The notes below the pieces were generated by a model. That model did not search any database. It saw only the letters and a list, made by a program, of their open reading frames with translations, and had not been told where the DNA came from. From the NCBI RefSeq assembly GCF_000485595.1, contig NW_014578393.1, positions 127,509 through 154,926 on the forward strand: DNA of 27,418 nucleotides, read 5' to 3'. The position numbers and the translations under genes are program-made. Shown here in pieces: positions 25,600 to 27,418 of this stretch. Every line of letters starts with the position of its first letter. Position 1 is the first letter of the stretch. The DNA is from Priapulus caudatus (taxonomy: Eukaryota; Priapulida; Priapulimorpha; Priapulimorphida; Priapulidae).

Positions 25600-25905
25600 T
25601 TATGTCAAAAGATGATCCTATGATTGGCTATCGTTAACACACAATAAATAGTGATGTCATGAAATAGTGAGATGATTGGCCATTGTTAACACACAATAAA
25701 TAGTGATGTCATGAGATGGTGAGATGATTGGCCATCTCTAACACACACTAAATAAGGATGTCATGAGATAGTGAGATGATTGGCCATCTCTAACACACAA
25801 TAAATAGTGATGTCATGAGATGATGAGATAATTGGCCATCTTTAACACACAATAAATAGTGATGTCATGAGATGATGAGATGATTGGCCATCTCCAACAC
25901 ACAAT
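25600..25905 (+). repeat. Minisatellite of about 54-bp units, outer right palindrome arm
   Basis: About six units of gatgattggccatc-taacacacaataaata-gtgatgtcatgagat, the inverse of 22245-22515. Confidence 0.9.
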
Positions 25906-25929
25906 AAATATAGGTATGATGACATGAAT

Positions 25930-26385
25930 GCTATAACATCACTCTTTATAGATGCATACACCACCTCACAGATCCTATGCCATCACTCTAAACGTAGGTG
26001 TGACCTCACAAATGCGGTGACATCACTCTCTATACATGTATGACCTGATAAATCCTATGATATCACTCTTGATACGTGTATGACCTTATTAGTCCTATGA
26101 CATCACTCTTTATCCGTGTATGACCTTGTGACTCTTATGACATAACTCATTATACATGTATGACCTTATGAATGCTATGACATCACTCTTTATTCGTGAA
26201 TGACCTTATGAATGTTATGACATCACTCTTTATGTGTGTGACCTCACAAATCACAGTGTCATTCTTGATACTCATGCATATATAATCTGACTACGTGACA
26301 GTACTATTATTTAGGATCGTTCTCCAACGCTTTGATTTTAATTAAGCAGTATGCATTTAGCTTGTATTTTATTTTTTTACCATCT
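25930..26385. repeat. Left arm of second inverted repeat
   Basis: Contains 40-bp units in the inverse sense (tgacatcactctttat, tgaccttatgaat), then a unique part cgttctccaacgctttg to cttgtattttattt. It pairs with 26775-27340 with few mismatches. Confidence 0.92.
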
Positions 26386-26520
26386 CTTAGTTTAGGCTAT
26401 TGATTGCCTATAAGCCCCACAACCACGTCAAGGTGGATGGTATAATTCTGTGGGGTACTCCCAGCATCATAGGGAGCTGTTCAACCGAGACAGAGTCAGG
26501 GTTTCCCAACTCTGCCCACT

Positions 26521-26774
26521 CTACTCATCATCATTCAGCCACTGGTGCTGCTGCACCTCTGCAATCGCAATACGACTCTTCGGGTTAGGGTCCATCAGGC
26601 GAGTGAGAAGATCGACACAGTCTGCACTCAAATGAGAAGGAAAGTGGATCTTTCCCGCTCGCTGAGCTCGGACCATGGCCACAAAGTTGCTGCTATCAAA
26701 TGGCAGTTTTCCGACCACCATCTGGTAGAGAATGCAACCCAGACTCCACATATCGCTCGCCAGAGGGTTGTACG
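26521..26774 (-). pseudogene. TSSK: TSSK-like protein kinase, copy C, C-terminal part only
   Basis: About 84 clean codons: [57 protein letters not shown], ending HQWLNDDE and stop at 26521. It corresponds to kinase subdomains IX-XI. It is cut abruptly at about 26775, where the arm of a second inverted repeat begins, so all catalytic motifs are missing. Confidence 0.88.
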
Positions 26775-27340
26775 GTAACAAAATAAAATACAAGCTAAAT
26801 GCATACTGCTTAATTAAAATCAAAGCATTGGAGAACGATCCTAAATAATAGTACTGTCACGTAGTCAGATTATATATGCACTAGCAAAACCCCCCGGTAA
26901 AAGGAAAATGGGCACATTCCTTATGGCGGTTTCGGAGGAGATACGTGAAATTACACGCATCCGTTACAGTAATACTATATAGATGAGTATCAAGAATGAC
27001 ACTGTGATTTGTGAGGTCACACACATATAAAGAGTGATGTCATAACATTCATAAGGTCATTCACGAATATAGAGTGATGTCATAGCATTCATAAGGTCAT
27101 ATACATGTATAATGAGTTATGTCATAAGAGTCACAAGGTCATACACGGATAAAGAGTGATGTCATAGGACTAATAAGGTCATGCACGTATCAAGAGTGAT
27201 ATCATAGGATTTATCAGGTCATACATGTATAGAGAGCGATGTCATCGCATGTGTGAGGTCACACCTACGTTTAGAGTGATGGCATAAGATATGTGAGGTG
27301 GTGTATGCATCTATAAAGAGTGATGTTATAGAATTCATAA
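26775..27340. repeat. Right arm of second inverted repeat, with 110-bp insertion
   Basis: The inverse of 25930-26385: caaagcattggagaacg, acgtagtcagattatatatg, then 40-bp units with gtgatgtcat. About 26881-26988 (ctagcaaaacccccc to ctatatagat) is absent from the other arm and looks like an insertion. 27341-27418 shows nothing further. Confidence 0.92.
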
Positions 27341-27418
27341 GGTCATTCACGAATATAAGAAGAGAAGATTGGTAGAAAGAGATCTGTAGCTGCATAAACC
27401 TATGCATATAAGTTACGT

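Larger units (their letters stand above)
24215..25905. repeat. Right arm of large inverted repeat carrying kinase copy B
   Basis: Inverse counterpart of 22245-24000. The left arm has about 120 bp of extra AT-rich sequence (about 22620-22740) that this arm lacks. The centre 24000-24215 is unique, with a weak hairpin of cgtctag/ctagacg type. Confidence 0.88.

Noticed and set aside
1-27418. tRNA, rRNA, reverse transcriptase or transposase genes
   Set aside because: I looked for cloverleaf-like segments and polymerase or transposase motifs and saw none; only non-autonomous elements are present.

Overview
The window looks like nuclear DNA of an animal, probably a non-vertebrate metazoan. It carries one multi-exon gene with GT-AG introns, several short runs of vertebrate-type TTAGGG repeat inside the sequence, many small terminal-inverted-repeat (TIR) elements, and a great deal of micro- and minisatellite DNA. 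The species cannot be named from the sequence alone. A 25-base run of N at 14019-14043 marks an assembly gap. Small indels cluster in some stretches, which suggests uneven base accuracy.

The main gene is an ABCA-family (ABCA3-like) full-size lipid transporter on the minus strand. I could place 20 exons from 21351 down to the stop codon at 1939. Together they encode about 1277 residues: the last membrane helix of the first half, NBD1, the linker, the second membrane domain with its large extracytoplasmic loop, NBD2, and the C-terminal domain ending in a VFLNFAK motif. Reading phase is continuous across nearly every junction. Exons for the N-terminal part (roughly the first 400 residues of the family) are not visible, so they lie beyond the window. 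NBD2 is clean except for one frame slip. NBD1 has about nine small frame-breaking indels around otherwise family-typical residues, so sequence error is likelier than decay, though a pseudogene is not excluded.

Introns are short to medium and loaded with repeats: a 2-kb minisatellite of about 40 bp units (5868-7870), a hexamer array (8228-8607), a hAT-type MITE with perfect 8-bp target duplication (8800-8986), foldback elements (1502-1735, 2807-3059, 3758-4124, 7134-7284), and long GA/GT-rich tracts (13172-14510, 17860-18640). In at least six places an exon edge with its splice site has been copied into the neighbouring intron, often in tandem. The most striking case is at 15375-15720. There, three intact 42-nt copies of an exon end, each with its own AG acceptor and GT donor, keep the reading frame and could act as cassette exons.

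The right part (about 22.2-27.4 kb) would fall in the upstream intron of the ABCA gene or beyond its visible part. It holds three intronless, damaged copies of a testis-specific serine kinase (TSSK)-like gene. Two form the arms of a large palindrome (about 22245-25905). The third, truncated copy sits in the spacer of a second inverted repeat (about 25930-27340). The flanking minisatellites share an ATGACATCA/TGATGTCAT core with the array at 5868-7870.
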